Of a stretch of 64,000 bases of DNA, positions 11,005 through 19,741 are shown in pieces. Under the pieces are notes generated by a model that was given only the letters and a program-made list of their open reading frames with translations, ran no database searches and was not told the origin of the DNA. Position 1 is the first letter of the stretch; every line of letters starts with the position of its first letter. Source of the stretch: Bordetella sp. FB-8 (GTDB taxonomy: Bacteria > Pseudomonadota > Gammaproteobacteria > Burkholderiales > Burkholderiaceae_B); assembly GCF_000382185.1 (NCBI RefSeq), contig NZ_KB907784.1:2496633-2560632 (forward strand). The letters are read 5' to 3'. The position numbers and the translations under genes were made by a program.

Positions 11005-12312
11005 TTATTGTTGTTTTCCGCGCAGTGCACGCACGGCCTTGTCGGGTGGCTGAAGCCGCGAACCGTCCAGATAGCCGGTGGGCTGCGCGATCATGCGGCC
11101 GTCCTGCTCGGCAGTGACAGCCAGGCAGACACCCAGCGTGGATTGATGATCGATTGGGCGAAAACGCACGGGACCGTAGGGCGTGTCCAGCTTGAGGCCG
11201 GCGAAGGCGGCGGCCACGGCATGCGGGTCGTCGTCGGACGCCTTGAGCAGGCCTGCGGCGATGGCGCGCAATGCCATGTAGCCCAGCGCCGAGGCCGAGC
11301 CGGGCGCGGTGCCGTAGCGTGCCTGGTAGTCCTGGTTGAAGCGCTGCATATTGGCCTGGTCACCGATGGGCACGCAGGGGTAGCCGCTGACAAGCCAGCC
11401 CGCTTGGGCATCGGTTCCCAGGGCTTGCAGAGTTTCGGGTTCGCCCGCCGTCGGGGCAACCACGGGCATGTTTTGCAGCAGGCCCTGCGCTTTGCCGTCA
11501 TGCACGAAGCGCACAAGGTCCGGACCGTCGAGCAGGATGAAGAGGGCATCGGGCTTGTCCTGCAGCAACTGGCGCACAATCTTGCTTGCTTCGAACTTGC
11601 CCGGCTCGGCCGCCTGGTTCGAGACGATGGTCGTGTGAGACTGGAAGTGGGTGATCATGTCCGTGAACGTCGCGACGGTCGGGCGGCCATAGGCGTCGTC
11701 GGAGTAGACCACTGCCCAGCGTCTTTTGCGTAGGCCGAATGCCCTGGGCACCAGAGCGGCCATCTGCATCCATCCCGATGGGGCCAACTGGTAGGTGTAG
11801 GCATTGCCTTGCTGCCACGTGAGCCGGCTGGACATGGGGAAGGTGGCTAGATAGAAATCCTGATTGATGCCGGCGTAGTCGGATAAGGCCAGGCCGGCGT
11901 CCGAGTTGAAGCCGCCGAAAAATAGCGTGACATGATCCCGGTCGGCCAGCTTTTGTGCCGCGGCGACGGCGCCGTGGGCCGTGCCGCCGTCATCGCTTGA
12001 GATAACCCGCAGTTTGCGGCCCAGCACGCCGCCGTGCCGGTTGATTTCGTCTAGCGCCATCTGCCAGCCCTTGCGGTAGGGATCGAGAAGGTCGGGGCGC
12101 AGTTTGTAGCTATTGATATCGCCGATGAGGATGGGCGGCTGGGCCGGTTTCGCGGATTTGACCGCATTCGCGGCATGCCCGGCCTGGCGCGGCCCGGCCT
12201 GACGCGGCCCGGCCTGCCTCTCGGCGGCGCAGGTGGGCAGCGTGCAGAGTCCGGCCAGCAGGCAGGCGGCAAGGCGTGGGAGCAGGCTTGGAAATCCGGT
12301 CGGGCGTGGCAT
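11005..12312 (-). CDS. Periplasmic amino-acid-type ABC substrate-binding protein
   Basis: A 435-residue secreted protein with a signal peptide (hydrophobic core about residues 10-27, cleavage probably after CAA). A low-complexity linker of three RQAG repeats (31-45 region) precedes a type I periplasmic-binding fold like LivJ/LivK (ILIGDINSYK..., GGVLGRKLRVISSDDGG, and VVYSDDAYGR). Relatives bind branched-chain amino acids, amides or urea. The ligand cannot be told here. No permease or ATPase gene is adjacent, so it is an orphan receptor in this window. Confidence 0.85.
   Translation of the reverse strand: MPRPTGFPSLLPRLAACLLAGLCTLPTCAAERQAGPRQAGPRQAGHAANAVKSAKPAQPPILIGDINSYKLRPDLLDPYRKGWQMALDEINRHGGVLGRKLRVISSDDGGTAHGAVAAAQKLADRDHVTLFFGGFNSDAGLALSDYAGINQDFYLATFPMSSRLTWQQGNAYTYQLAPSGWMQMAALVPRAFGLRKRRWAVVYSDDAYGRPTVATFTDMITHFQSHTTIVSNQAAEPGKFEASKIVRQLLQDKPDALFILLDGPDLVRFVHDGKAQGLLQNMPVVAPTAGEPETLQALGTDAQAGWLVSGYPCVPIGDQANMQRFNQDYQARYGTAPGSASALGYMALRAIAAGLLKASDDDPHAVAAAFAGLKLDTPYGPVRFRPIDHQSTLGVCLAVTAEQDGRMIAQPTGYLDGSRLQPPDKAVRALRGKQQ
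12181..12216. repeat. 15-bp tandem repeat encoding RQAGP units
   Basis: GGCCTGGCGCGGCCC and GGCCTGACGCGGCCC are adjacent copies, followed by a partial third. They sit inside the binding-protein gene just after the signal peptide and encode the repeated RQAGP linker in frame. Confidence 0.85.
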
Positions 12313-12332
12313 GGAGTCGGATCGCGGATGTG

Positions 12333-12357
12333 AAAAGGCCCTGCATGAGCAGGGCCT
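12333..12357 (-). terminator. Terminator after rpmB-rpmG
   Basis: AGGCCCTGC and GCAGGGCCT form a perfect 9-bp stem with loop ATGA. On the minus strand four Ts follow. It lies between the rpmG stop and the next minus-strand gene. Confidence 0.85.
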
Positions 12358-12360
12358 GAC

Positions 12361-12388
12361 AATACTACGCGACGAATACTACGCGACG
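12361..12388. repeat. Exact 14-bp tandem duplication
   Basis: AATACTACGCGACG occurs twice in immediate succession between the rpmG stop and its terminator. No function is suggested. Confidence 0.9.
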
Positions 12389-12416
12389 CCGCGCAGGTGC
12401 CTGGTTTTGGGCTGAA

Positions 12417-12587
12417 TTACTTCAGCTTGGTTTCCTTGTACTCGACGTGCTTGCGCGCGACGGGGTCGTATTTCTTGAACAGCATTTTGTCGGGCGTATT
12501 GCGTTTGTTCTTGGTGGTGGTGTAGAAGTGGCCCGTGCCCGCGGTGGACTCGAGCTTGATCTTTTCACGGTTGCCTTTGGCGGCCAT
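12417..12587 (-). CDS. rpmG: 50S ribosomal protein L33
   Basis: A 56-residue ribosomal protein with the family pattern: [30 protein letters not shown] and an end in [19 protein letters not shown]. It has no zinc cysteines, so it is the C-minus form. It lies 57 nt after rpmB in the same direction and is followed by a terminator, forming the usual rpmB-rpmG operon. An AGGAGCACGAC ribosome-binding site precedes the ATG. Confidence 0.96.
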   Translation of the reverse strand: MAAKGNREKIKLESTAGTGHFYTTTKNKRNTPDKMLFKKYDPVARKHVEYKETKLK

Positions 12588-12643
12588 GTCGTGCTCCTGG
12601 AATATATGGGGTTAGGCTGGCGGGATCGAAAGCGCGCAGGCTT

Positions 12644-12880
12644 TCAGACCGCTTCGCCGCGAGCGCGCAGGTCGGCCAGGACGGCGTCGATGCCGTTCTT
12701 GTCGATCGTGCGGATGGCCTTGGTCGTCACGCGCAGGCGGACCCAGCGGTTTTCGCTTTCGACCCAGAACCGGCGCGATTGCAGGTTGGGGAGAAAGCGA
12801 CGCTTGGTCTTGTTGTTAGCGTGTGAAACATTGTTGCCCACCATCGGGCCCTTGCCGGTAACTTGGCAAACGCGTGCCAT
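12644..12880 (-). CDS. rpmB: 50S ribosomal protein L28
   Basis: A 78-residue protein starting [20 protein letters not shown], the diagnostic L28 N-terminus, and ending in the [19 protein letters not shown] core. The ATG at 12880 is chosen over a long upstream extension that has no homology. It is the first gene of the rpmB-rpmG operon. Confidence 0.97.
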   Translation of the reverse strand: MARVCQVTGKGPMVGNNVSHANNKTKRRFLPNLQSRRFWVESENRWVRLRVTTKAIRTIDKNGIDAVLADLRARGEAV

Positions 12881-13293
12881 GATGCACCTCTCGGTTGTTG
12901 TCGTTCCGAGGGTCGGGGCAGGGCAGGATGAAAAGGCGGTAAGCGCGCAGGCCGAACATGTGCGGCCGCTGCAATGCGCCGTTGGTTCGGGCCGTCTGGG
13001 CAAAAAGACCCAAAGATGGCAATGCGTGCTTATACCCCGCCGATTTGCCCAGGCCCCTTGTTCGGAAAGCCAGGTAATTCGGATTACGCGCCCGCAAAGC
13101 ATAGCGAACCACGCAACAGGAAACTGCAATAAGATTTCGATTCTAGTATGAATCGCTATGGCTAGTCAAATATCTACCGGGAGGCCCGGATTGCGCCTGT
13201 GCCCTGGGCCGATCTTCGGGGGGATTCAGTCCAGCCTGGAGCGGCGGCCATTTCTGCGGTCCGGGAGCGGAAAATCCATTAAAATGGACAAGA
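12881..13293. other. Intergenic region between rpmB and nadA
   Basis: About 500 bases separate divergent rpmB and nadA. I see no credible gene or tRNA. It must hold the rpmB promoter and probably that of nadA. Short inverted repeats are visible (GATTC/GAATC at about 13138-13153, CCATTAAAATGG at 13276-13287), but none matches an operator I can name. It ends in the plus-strand hairpin at 13294. Confidence 0.6.
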
Positions 13294-13320
13294 ACCCCGC
13301 GCTGACGGGGTTTTTATTTT
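13294..13320 (+). terminator. Plus-strand terminator-like hairpin upstream of nadA
   Basis: ACCCCG and CGGGGT form a 6-bp stem with loop CGCTGA, followed by TTTTATTTT. It lies 60 nt before the nadA start with no gene upstream on this strand. It is either a leader attenuator or the end of a small RNA. Confidence 0.7.
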
Positions 13321-13379
13321 TCGGCAGCAGCGCGATGCCGGTTTTCGCGCCGTGGTGGCAGGCAGTACGAGAGGAAATC

Positions 13380-14510
13380 ATGGGTCAGGCGATCAGAAAG
13401 GTCGAATACGACCGGCCGCAAGGGGCCGCTTGCGGCGTTGGGCAAGCGTGGGCGCGGGTTCCCGATGTGACTTGCGGCGCGCAACGCGCCGCACTGAAGG
13501 AGCGCATCCGCGCGCTGCTCGAACGCGAGAGGGCGGTGCTCGTCGCGCACTATTACGTCGATCCCGAACTGCAGGAACTCGCTGACGAAACCGGCGGTTG
13601 CGTGGCTGACTCGCTCGAAATGGCGCGCTTCGGCCGCGATCACCCGGCGCACACGCTGGTGGTGGCGGGTGTGCGCTTCATGGGCGAGACCGCCAAGATA
13701 CTGAGTCCGGGCAAGCGCATCCTCATGCCCGATCTGGACGCGACCTGTTCGCTCGACCTGGGTTGTCCGGCCGACGAATTCTCGGCGTTTTGCGACGAAC
13801 ACCCGGATCGCACCGTAGTCGTCTACGCGAATACGAGCGCAGCGGTGAAGGCGCGCGCCGACTGGATGGTGACGTCCTCGATTGGCCTGGAGATCGTTGC
13901 CGACCTGCATGCGAGGGGAGAGAAGATTCTCTGGGCGCCGGATCGGCACCTGGGCGGCTACATCCAGAAACAGACCGGCGCGGACATGCTGCTCTGGCAG
14001 GGGTCGTGCCTGGTGCACGACGAGTTCAAGGGTATCGAGCTCGATTTGCTGCGCGCCGAGTATCCCGATGCCAAGATTCTGGTACACCCTGAGTCGCCGG
14101 AAAGCGTGGTCGCTTTGGCCGACGTGGTCGGCTCGACGACGCAATTGATCGAAGCGGCTGTCCGGCTCGACGCGCAACGCTTTATCGTCGCGACCGACCT
14201 GGGTATTTTGCACAAGATGCGCCTGGCCGCGCCGGGCAAGACCTTTATTGAAGCGCCCACGGCGGGCAACAGCGCCACCTGCAAGAGCTGCGCGCACTGC
14301 CCGTGGATGGCCATGAACGGCCTCGCAAATCTTGCCGACGTGCTCGAGCGCGGCCATAACGAGATCCGCATGGACGCTTCGATCGGCGAGCGCGCCCGCC
14401 TGCCGATCGACCGTATGCTTGCGTTCGCGGCCGAGCGTAAGCGTCGCGTGCAGGCAAGCGGCGATCTCGCGCGCGACGGCGCGCTGTTCTCGCAAGTGGG
14501 GCCGGCCTGA
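13380..14510 (+). CDS. nadA: Quinolinate synthase
   Basis: A 376-residue enzyme condensing iminoaspartate with dihydroxyacetone phosphate to quinolinate. The three 4Fe-4S ligand regions are visible: the [10 protein letters not shown] block (121-130), GSCLVHDEF in the middle, and the [13 protein letters not shown] block near the C-terminus. The ATG at 13380, with GAGGAAA just upstream, is chosen; the longer frame has no similarity. Its stop overlaps the nadC ATG by one base, so translation is coupled. Confidence 0.96.
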   Translation: MGQAIRKVEYDRPQGAACGVGQAWARVPDVTCGAQRAALKERIRALLERERAVLVAHYYVDPELQELADETGGCVADSLEMARFGRDHPAHTLVVAGVRFMGETAKILSPGKRILMPDLDATCSLDLGCPADEFSAFCDEHPDRTVVVYANTSAAVKARADWMVTSSIGLEIVADLHARGEKILWAPDRHLGGYIQKQTGADMLLWQGSCLVHDEFKGIELDLLRAEYPDAKILVHPESPESVVALADVVGSTTQLIEAAVRLDAQRFIVATDLGILHKMRLAAPGKTFIEAPTAGNSATCKSCAHCPWMAMNGLANLADVLERGHNEIRMDASIGERARLPIDRMLAFAAERKRRVQASGDLARDGALFSQVGPA

Positions 14511-15409
14511 TGGGCGCGCTCGAATTGCTCGCGGCCGATGCCGTTTCCCCCGTCGTCGGCGAGGTGCGCGCGCAGTACGGCGCGGCCTTGGACGCGGCGA
14601 TCGCCCGCAACGTGGCCGATGCCCTCGAGGAGGATGTCGGCTCGGGCGATCAGACAGGCCGTCTGGTTCCCGCCGGCCAGACGCGCGATGCGCGCATCGT
14701 CGTGCGCGAGGATGCCGTGCTGTGCGGCGTGCTCTGGTTCGATGCAGTGGCAAGGCGCGTGGACCCGCGCATCGAGGTGCGATGGGGCTATCGCGAAGGC
14801 GACCGGATGGCGGCGGGCACGGTTGTGTGCTCGTTGCGCGGTCCGGCGCGTGCGTTGCTGACCGCCGAGCGCAATGCCATGAATTTCCTGCAACTGCTGT
14901 CGGGCGTGGCGAGCGTGACGCGCCGCTACGTCGACCTGATCGCGCATACGGCCACCCGCATCCTGGACACGCGCAAGACGCTGCCGGGCCTGCGTCTTGC
15001 GCAGAAGTACGCGGTGCGCGTGGGCGGCGGCGCGAATCAGCGTTTGGCGCTCTACGATGGCATCCTGATCAAGGAAAACCACATTGCCGCGGCCGGCGGC
15101 GTCGGGCCTGCCTTGGACGCGGCGCTCGCGCTCGATGCGGGCGTACCGATCCAGATCGAGGTTGAAACGCTGGATCAGCTCGAAACGGCGCTTGCGCACG
15201 GCGCGAAGTCGGTGCTGCTGGACAACTTCTCTTTCGACATGATGCGCGACGCGGTCAAGTGCGCCGCAGGCCGTGCGGTGCTCGAAGTCTCGGGCGGGGT
15301 GAATTTCGAGACCGTGCGTACGATTGCGGAAACGGGCGTGGACCGGGTTTCCATCGGCGCGCTGACCAAAGACGTGCGCGCGACGGATTTTTCCATGCGT
15401 ATCGTCTAA
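14510..15409 (+). CDS. nadC: Nicotinate-nucleotide pyrophosphorylase (quinolinate PRTase)
   Basis: A 299-residue enzyme converting quinolinate and PRPP to nicotinate mononucleotide. Signature segments are ERNAMNFLQLLSG (120-132), DTRKTLPGLR (153-162) and the substrate-binding LYDGILIKENHI (181-192). Its ATG overlaps the nadA stop, and its 3' end overlaps the convergent nadB end by 4 bases. Confidence 0.97.
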   Translation: MGALELLAADAVSPVVGEVRAQYGAALDAAIARNVADALEEDVGSGDQTGRLVPAGQTRDARIVVREDAVLCGVLWFDAVARRVDPRIEVRWGYREGDRMAAGTVVCSLRGPARALLTAERNAMNFLQLLSGVASVTRRYVDLIAHTATRILDTRKTLPGLRLAQKYAVRVGGGANQRLALYDGILIKENHIAAAGGVGPALDAALALDAGVPIQIEVETLDQLETALAHGAKSVLLDNFSFDMMRDAVKCAAGRAVLEVSGGVNFETVRTIAETGVDRVSIGALTKDVRATDFSMRIV

Positions 15410-16995
15410 AAGCGCATCTGGCCGGGCGCAAGAACGGTCGGCAGGGCTTTGGGCAGGACATCCGGCCAGTCGCGGCTGTAGTGCAGGCCGCGGCTTTCGC
15501 GGCGCGAGCGCGCGCTTTGCACGATCAGCGTGGCGACATCCACGAGGTTGCGCAGTTCCAGCAGATCGCGGGTGATGCGGAAATTCGCGTAGTACTCGAG
15601 GATTTCGTCGTGCAGGAGCGCAAGGCGGTGCTGCGCCCGCTCCAGCCGCTTGTCGGTGCGCACGATGCCGACGTAGTTCCACATCAAGCGGCGCAGTTCG
15701 TCCCAGTTGTGCGCTACGACGACCTCTTCGTCAGAATCCGATACGCGGCTTTCATCCCAGTTGGGCAGCGGCGCCTGCACACCCGCGCCGGGACCTGCCG
15801 CTTCAATCGCCTCGGCGGCCGAACGACCGATCACGAGACACTCCAGCAGCGAGTTGCTCGCAAGCCGGTTGGCGCCGTGCAGGCCCGTGCAGGCAGTTTC
15901 GCCGACTGCATAGAGGCCTGCGAGGTCGGTTCGGCCGGCAAGGTCGGTGACGACACCGCCGCAGGTATAGTGCGCCGCGGGCACGACGGGAATCGGTTCT
16001 CGAGCGATATCGATGCCGAATTCGCGGCAGCGCGCAAGAATCGTCGGGAAGTGCTCTTGCAGGAATTGCGGCGGCTGGTGGCTGATGTCCAGGTGGACGC
16101 AGTCGATGCCGTGCTTCTTGATCTCGAAGTCGATCGCACGGGCAACAATGTCGCGCGGCGCGAGCTCGGCGCGTGCGTCGTGCGCGGGCATGAAGCGCGT
16201 GCCGTCGGGCAGGCGCAGGATGCCGCCTTCGCCGCGCACTGCCTCGGAAATCAGGAATGACTTGGCGTGCGGATGAAAGAGGCAGGTGGGATGGAACTGG
16301 ATGAACTCCATGTTCGCCACGCGGCAGCCGGCGCGCCACGCCATGGCGATGCCGTCGCCTGTGGCGGTATCGGGGTTGGTCGTGTAGAGGTACACCTTGC
16401 CCGCGCCGCCCGTGGCGAGCACCGTGTGCGGCGCCTGGATCGTCACCGTGCGGTCGTTCTTCAGGTCGAGTGCATAAAGGCCGTGGCAGCGCCGCCCGGG
16501 CAGCCCGAGGCGGTCGGATGTGATGACATCGATCGCGTGATGGTCTTCGAGGATCGTGATGTTCGGGTGCGCACGCGCGCGAGCGAGCAGCGTTTGCAGC
16601 ACCGCGTGGCCGGTGGCGTCGGCGGCGTGGATGATGCGGCGATGACTGTGGCCGCCCTCGCGCGTGAGGTGAAAGCCGAGCTCGGCGGCGGAGTCCTTGG
16701 TGAACGGAACGCCCTGGGCGATCAGCCATTCGATGGCCTGGCGGCCGTGCTCGACGATATGGCGCGTCGCCGCTTGGTCACACAGGCCGCCGCCCGCAAC
16801 GAGTGTGTCATCGACGTGGCTTTCCACGCTGTCGGCCGAGTCCAGCACCGCAGCGATGCCGCCCTGGGCATAGTCGCTCGCGCCTTCGTCCATCGCGCGT
16901 TTGGCGACGACCGCCACGCGGTGCGTTTCGGCCAGGTTCAGCGCGACGCTCAGTCCCGCCAGGCCGCTGCCGACGATTGCCGCATCGAAATTCAT
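15406..16995 (-). CDS. nadB: L-aspartate oxidase
   Basis: A 529-residue FAD enzyme of the succinate dehydrogenase/fumarate reductase flavoprotein family that oxidises aspartate to iminoaspartate for NadA. The dinucleotide-binding IVGSGLAGLSVAL is at 7-19. The active-site block with HLTREGGHSHRRI and the FAD-site HGANRLASNSLLECLV are both present. Unusually it converges on nadA-nadC from the opposite strand instead of sharing their transcript. The three genes together complete the aspartate route to NAD. Confidence 0.97.
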   Translation of the reverse strand: MNFDAAIVGSGLAGLSVALNLAETHRVAVVAKRAMDEGASDYAQGGIAAVLDSADSVESHVDDTLVAGGGLCDQAATRHIVEHGRQAIEWLIAQGVPFTKDSAAELGFHLTREGGHSHRRIIHAADATGHAVLQTLLARARAHPNITILEDHHAIDVITSDRLGLPGRRCHGLYALDLKNDRTVTIQAPHTVLATGGAGKVYLYTTNPDTATGDGIAMAWRAGCRVANMEFIQFHPTCLFHPHAKSFLISEAVRGEGGILRLPDGTRFMPAHDARAELAPRDIVARAIDFEIKKHGIDCVHLDISHQPPQFLQEHFPTILARCREFGIDIAREPIPVVPAAHYTCGGVVTDLAGRTDLAGLYAVGETACTGLHGANRLASNSLLECLVIGRSAAEAIEAAGPGAGVQAPLPNWDESRVSDSDEEVVVAHNWDELRRLMWNYVGIVRTDKRLERAQHRLALLHDEILEYYANFRITRDLLELRNLVDVATLIVQSARSRRESRGLHYSRDWPDVLPKALPTVLAPGQMRF

Positions 16996-17016
16996 GATTC
17001 TGCTTCTCCGTTTTTC

Positions 17017-18231
17017 TCAGGCGGTCGCGGCGTGGGCGGTCGCGCTGCCGCGAGCCATCCGGCCGAAGAGCCAGGACAGGCAGGCACAGGCGGCCATGAC
17101 GGTGGTTAGCGGCAGGGCGCTGTCCGCCTGCCAGAGGCTGATGGCCGTGCTGGCCAGTGCGCTGCACGAGTATTGGATCGCGCCCAGCAGGGCTGAGGCC
17201 GCGCCCAGGCGGCGTCCCTGTTCGGACAGGGCCAGGGCGGCCGAGTTGGGGTTCACGAAACCGTTGCTGAACATATACACCGCGATGTAAGCCGTGGCCA
17301 GCCACAAGGTGATGGCGCCGGACAGAGCCATGGACAGACCCATCAAGGCGGCCAGGGACAGGGCGATCAAGGCGCGGCGCTGCAGCCGCAGTGAAGGGTG
17401 GCGGCGCAGCAGGAAGGCGCTTATCTGGGCCCCGACGATCAGCGCCATGGCATTGCCGCCGAAGAACAGGCCGTAGTATCGGGCCGGGACCCCGTAGACC
17501 TCGATGAACAGGTGCGGCGAACCCGCGATATAGGCGAACATTCCGGCCTGGCTCATGCCGCCGGTGAGGGTGTGCGCCATGAATCCGCGGTGCCCGAGCA
17601 GGCCGCGGTAGTTGGTGAAGATGGTGCGCCAATGCAGCGGCAGGGCTTTTTCGGACGGCAGAGATTCGCGCATGCGCAGGGCCACCATCACAAGCAGGAC
17701 CAGCCCCACGCCAGCCATGGCCCAAAACAGGCTGCGCCAGCCCAATGCCACGAGCTGTCCCCCGGCCAGGGGGGCGAGCATGGGAGCCAGGCCCATGATC
17801 AGCATCATCAGCGACAAGGCGCGGGCGGCGTCCTGCGTCGCGTAATGGTCGCGCACCACGGCGCGGGGTACCACCATGCCGGCTGACGCGCCCAGCGCTT
17901 GCAGTACGCGCCAGACGATCAGAGCCTGGACACTGCCGGTCAGGGCGCAGCCCATGGCGGAAACGGTGTAGAGCACCAGTCCGCACAGCAGGGGCGGTTT
18001 TCGACCGTAGCGGTCGGCCAGTGGGCCGTAGATCAGTTGGGAGAGGGCCAGTCCGACGAAATAGGCGGACAAGGTGCGTTCAATTTCCCCCAACTGCGCG
18101 TGCAGCCCCAGGGCCATGGCCGGAAAGGCCGGGAGATACATGTCGGTGGAAAACGGGCCGATCGCGGTCAACGCGCCCATCAGGATCAACCAGCCGGGCA
18201 GCCTGCGAGACGGGAATTCGGACAACGACAT
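17017..18231 (-). CDS. Bcr/CflA-type multidrug efflux MFS transporter
   Basis: A 404-residue inner-membrane protein with about 12 hydrophobic segments. Early motifs fit the Bcr/CflA drug:proton antiporter family: GPFSTDMYLPAFP near residue 24, QLIYGPLADRYGRKPPLL (loop 2-3), and the ALGASAGMVVPRAVVRD block. The ATG at 18231 is chosen; a much longer upstream frame is antisense to cfa. It lies 21 nt before nadB on the same strand, so nadB may be read from its transcript. Confidence 0.9.
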   Translation of the reverse strand: MSLSEFPSRRLPGWLILMGALTAIGPFSTDMYLPAFPAMALGLHAQLGEIERTLSAYFVGLALSQLIYGPLADRYGRKPPLLCGLVLYTVSAMGCALTGSVQALIVWRVLQALGASAGMVVPRAVVRDHYATQDAARALSLMMLIMGLAPMLAPLAGGQLVALGWRSLFWAMAGVGLVLLVMVALRMRESLPSEKALPLHWRTIFTNYRGLLGHRGFMAHTLTGGMSQAGMFAYIAGSPHLFIEVYGVPARYYGLFFGGNAMALIVGAQISAFLLRRHPSLRLQRRALIALSLAALMGLSMALSGAITLWLATAYIAVYMFSNGFVNPNSAALALSEQGRRLGAASALLGAIQYSCSALASTAISLWQADSALPLTTVMAACACLSWLFGRMARGSATAHAATA

Positions 18232-18321
18232 GAGAGCAAGCGTGCGGACGCAGTTTGCGCCGAGAAGGACGGAACCCGGAAAAAACACCGTGAGACGGGC
18301 CAGCCGAGAACGAACTGTGCA

Positions 18322-18370
18322 ATGTATCACGTGGGGAAATACATGCGCTCGCAAGTAAATTCCGATACAT
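18322..18370. promoter_or_regulatory. Candidate operator half-sites between bcr-type gene and cfa
   Basis: The divergent promoter region holds ATGTATC (18322-18328), ATACAT (18339-18344) and GATACAT (18364-18370), that is, three related half-sites in both orientations. No known regulator is assigned; this is pattern only. Confidence 0.3.
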
Positions 18371-18402
18371 TTCCAAGGTTCGATCATTAGGGGAGTAAGT
18401 TC

Positions 18403-19683
18403 GTGAACCCGTTGTTGTCCGCCGTGGATCGGAAACTGAAGGCCATGACGCAGATGCCGGTCCAATTGGTTATGCCCGATGGCACGGCTCTGGGGGCGTC
18501 CGATCCGCGCGTCAAGTTCACCGTGCGCGACAAGAAGTCGCTGGTTCATCTGGCGGAAGGCTCGGCCGGCGTGCTCGGCCAGGATTACGTCGAAGGCCTG
18601 ATCGATATCGATGGCACCATGCGCGACGTCATGGCGGCTGCGGCGCAGATGTTGCCGGATTCGCCCATCGAGGCGGCGCGTACCGGCCGGCTGACCGAAC
18701 TGGTGCGCAAGCTCATTTCCATCTGGCGCCACTCCGTCGAGCGCGACGCCAGGCAGATCGAGTTTCACTACGACCTCTCCGAGGCCTTCTATTCCCTTTG
18801 GCAGGACCCCCGCCGGGTCTATTCCTGTGCGTACTACCGCGAGCCGGGCATGAGCTTGGCGCAGGCCCAGGAAGCCAAACTTGACCACATCTGCCGCAAG
18901 CTGCTTCTGCGGCCGGGCGAGCGGTTCCTGGACATCGGTGCCGGCTGGGGGGGGCTGCTGCTGTGGGCCGCTGAGAACTACGGCGTCGACGCCACCGGCA
19001 TCACGCTGTCGCGCAACCAGCATGCGCACGTCACCCGCCTGATCGAGGAAAAAGGCCTGTCGGGCCGTGTGCGCATGGAGCTGCTGGATTATCGAAAACT
19101 CGACGAGTCGCAGCCATTCGACAAGATTTCCTCGGTGGGCATGTTCGAACATGTCGGCCGAGCCCTCCTGCCCGAATACTTCGCCAAGCTGCGCCGCCTG
19201 CTCAAGCCCGGTGGCCTCATTCTGAACCATGGCATCACCGCCGGAGGCGTCTACAACGCTGAACTGGGCAGCGGCATGGGCGAGTTCATCGACAAGTACA
19301 TATTCCCGGGCGGCGAGCTGACGCACGCGAGCAATGTGCTGGAGGCCGTGGCCCTGGGTGGCCTGGAGACGGTCGACATGGAAAACCTGCGCCCGCACTA
19401 TGCCCGCACGCTGTGGGCCTGGAGCGATGGGCTGGAGGCACAGCTGGACCGGGCCGCCGAGATCCTCACTCAGGACAGGGGCGAGCAGGGCATGAAATCG
19501 TTGCGCGCCTACCGGCTTTACCTGGCCGGCTGCGCCATGGGCTTCGAGCATGGCTGGATCTCGCTGCACCAGTTCCTGCTGGCGCCCCTGGCCACCGGGC
19601 GTTCGGACGAGCTCGACAATCCGGCCGACCTTGGCTATGCCTGGCGCCGCGACTATATGTACGACGGGCGGCAGAAGGCCTGA
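18403..19683 (+). CDS. cfa: Cyclopropane-fatty-acyl-phospholipid synthase
   Basis: A 426-residue SAM-dependent enzyme that methylenates unsaturated acyl chains of membrane phospholipids. The substrate-approach motif HYDLSEAFYSLWQD is at 122-135 and the SAM site FLDIGAGWGGLL at 175-186. The C-terminal part contains NYGVDATGITLS and MFEHVGR. It starts with GTG at 18403 after GGGGAG (18390-18395). It is divergent from the efflux gene and followed by a SpeE-like gene. Cfa is typically stationary-phase induced; no sigma-S site was identified. Confidence 0.93.
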   Translation: MNPLLSAVDRKLKAMTQMPVQLVMPDGTALGASDPRVKFTVRDKKSLVHLAEGSAGVLGQDYVEGLIDIDGTMRDVMAAAAQMLPDSPIEAARTGRLTELVRKLISIWRHSVERDARQIEFHYDLSEAFYSLWQDPRRVYSCAYYREPGMSLAQAQEAKLDHICRKLLLRPGERFLDIGAGWGGLLLWAAENYGVDATGITLSRNQHAHVTRLIEEKGLSGRVRMELLDYRKLDESQPFDKISSVGMFEHVGRALLPEYFAKLRRLLKPGGLILNHGITAGGVYNAELGSGMGEFIDKYIFPGGELTHASNVLEAVALGGLETVDMENLRPHYARTLWAWSDGLEAQLDRAAEILTQDRGEQGMKSLRAYRLYLAGCAMGFEHGWISLHQFLLAPLATGRSDELDNPADLGYAWRRDYMYDGRQKA

Positions 19684-19741
19684 TCCGTCGTCGCGCACGC
19701 AGATTGATTCACACCGGCTGGCCGCTGGCTACAATTCGTTC

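Noticed and set aside
13314..15682. Long minus-strand frames across nadA and nadC
   Set aside because: Clear nadA and nadC on the plus strand explain the region; the minus frames are shadows.
18232..19698. N-terminal extension of the efflux protein by several hundred codons
   Set aside because: It is antisense to cfa; the transporter begins at 18231.
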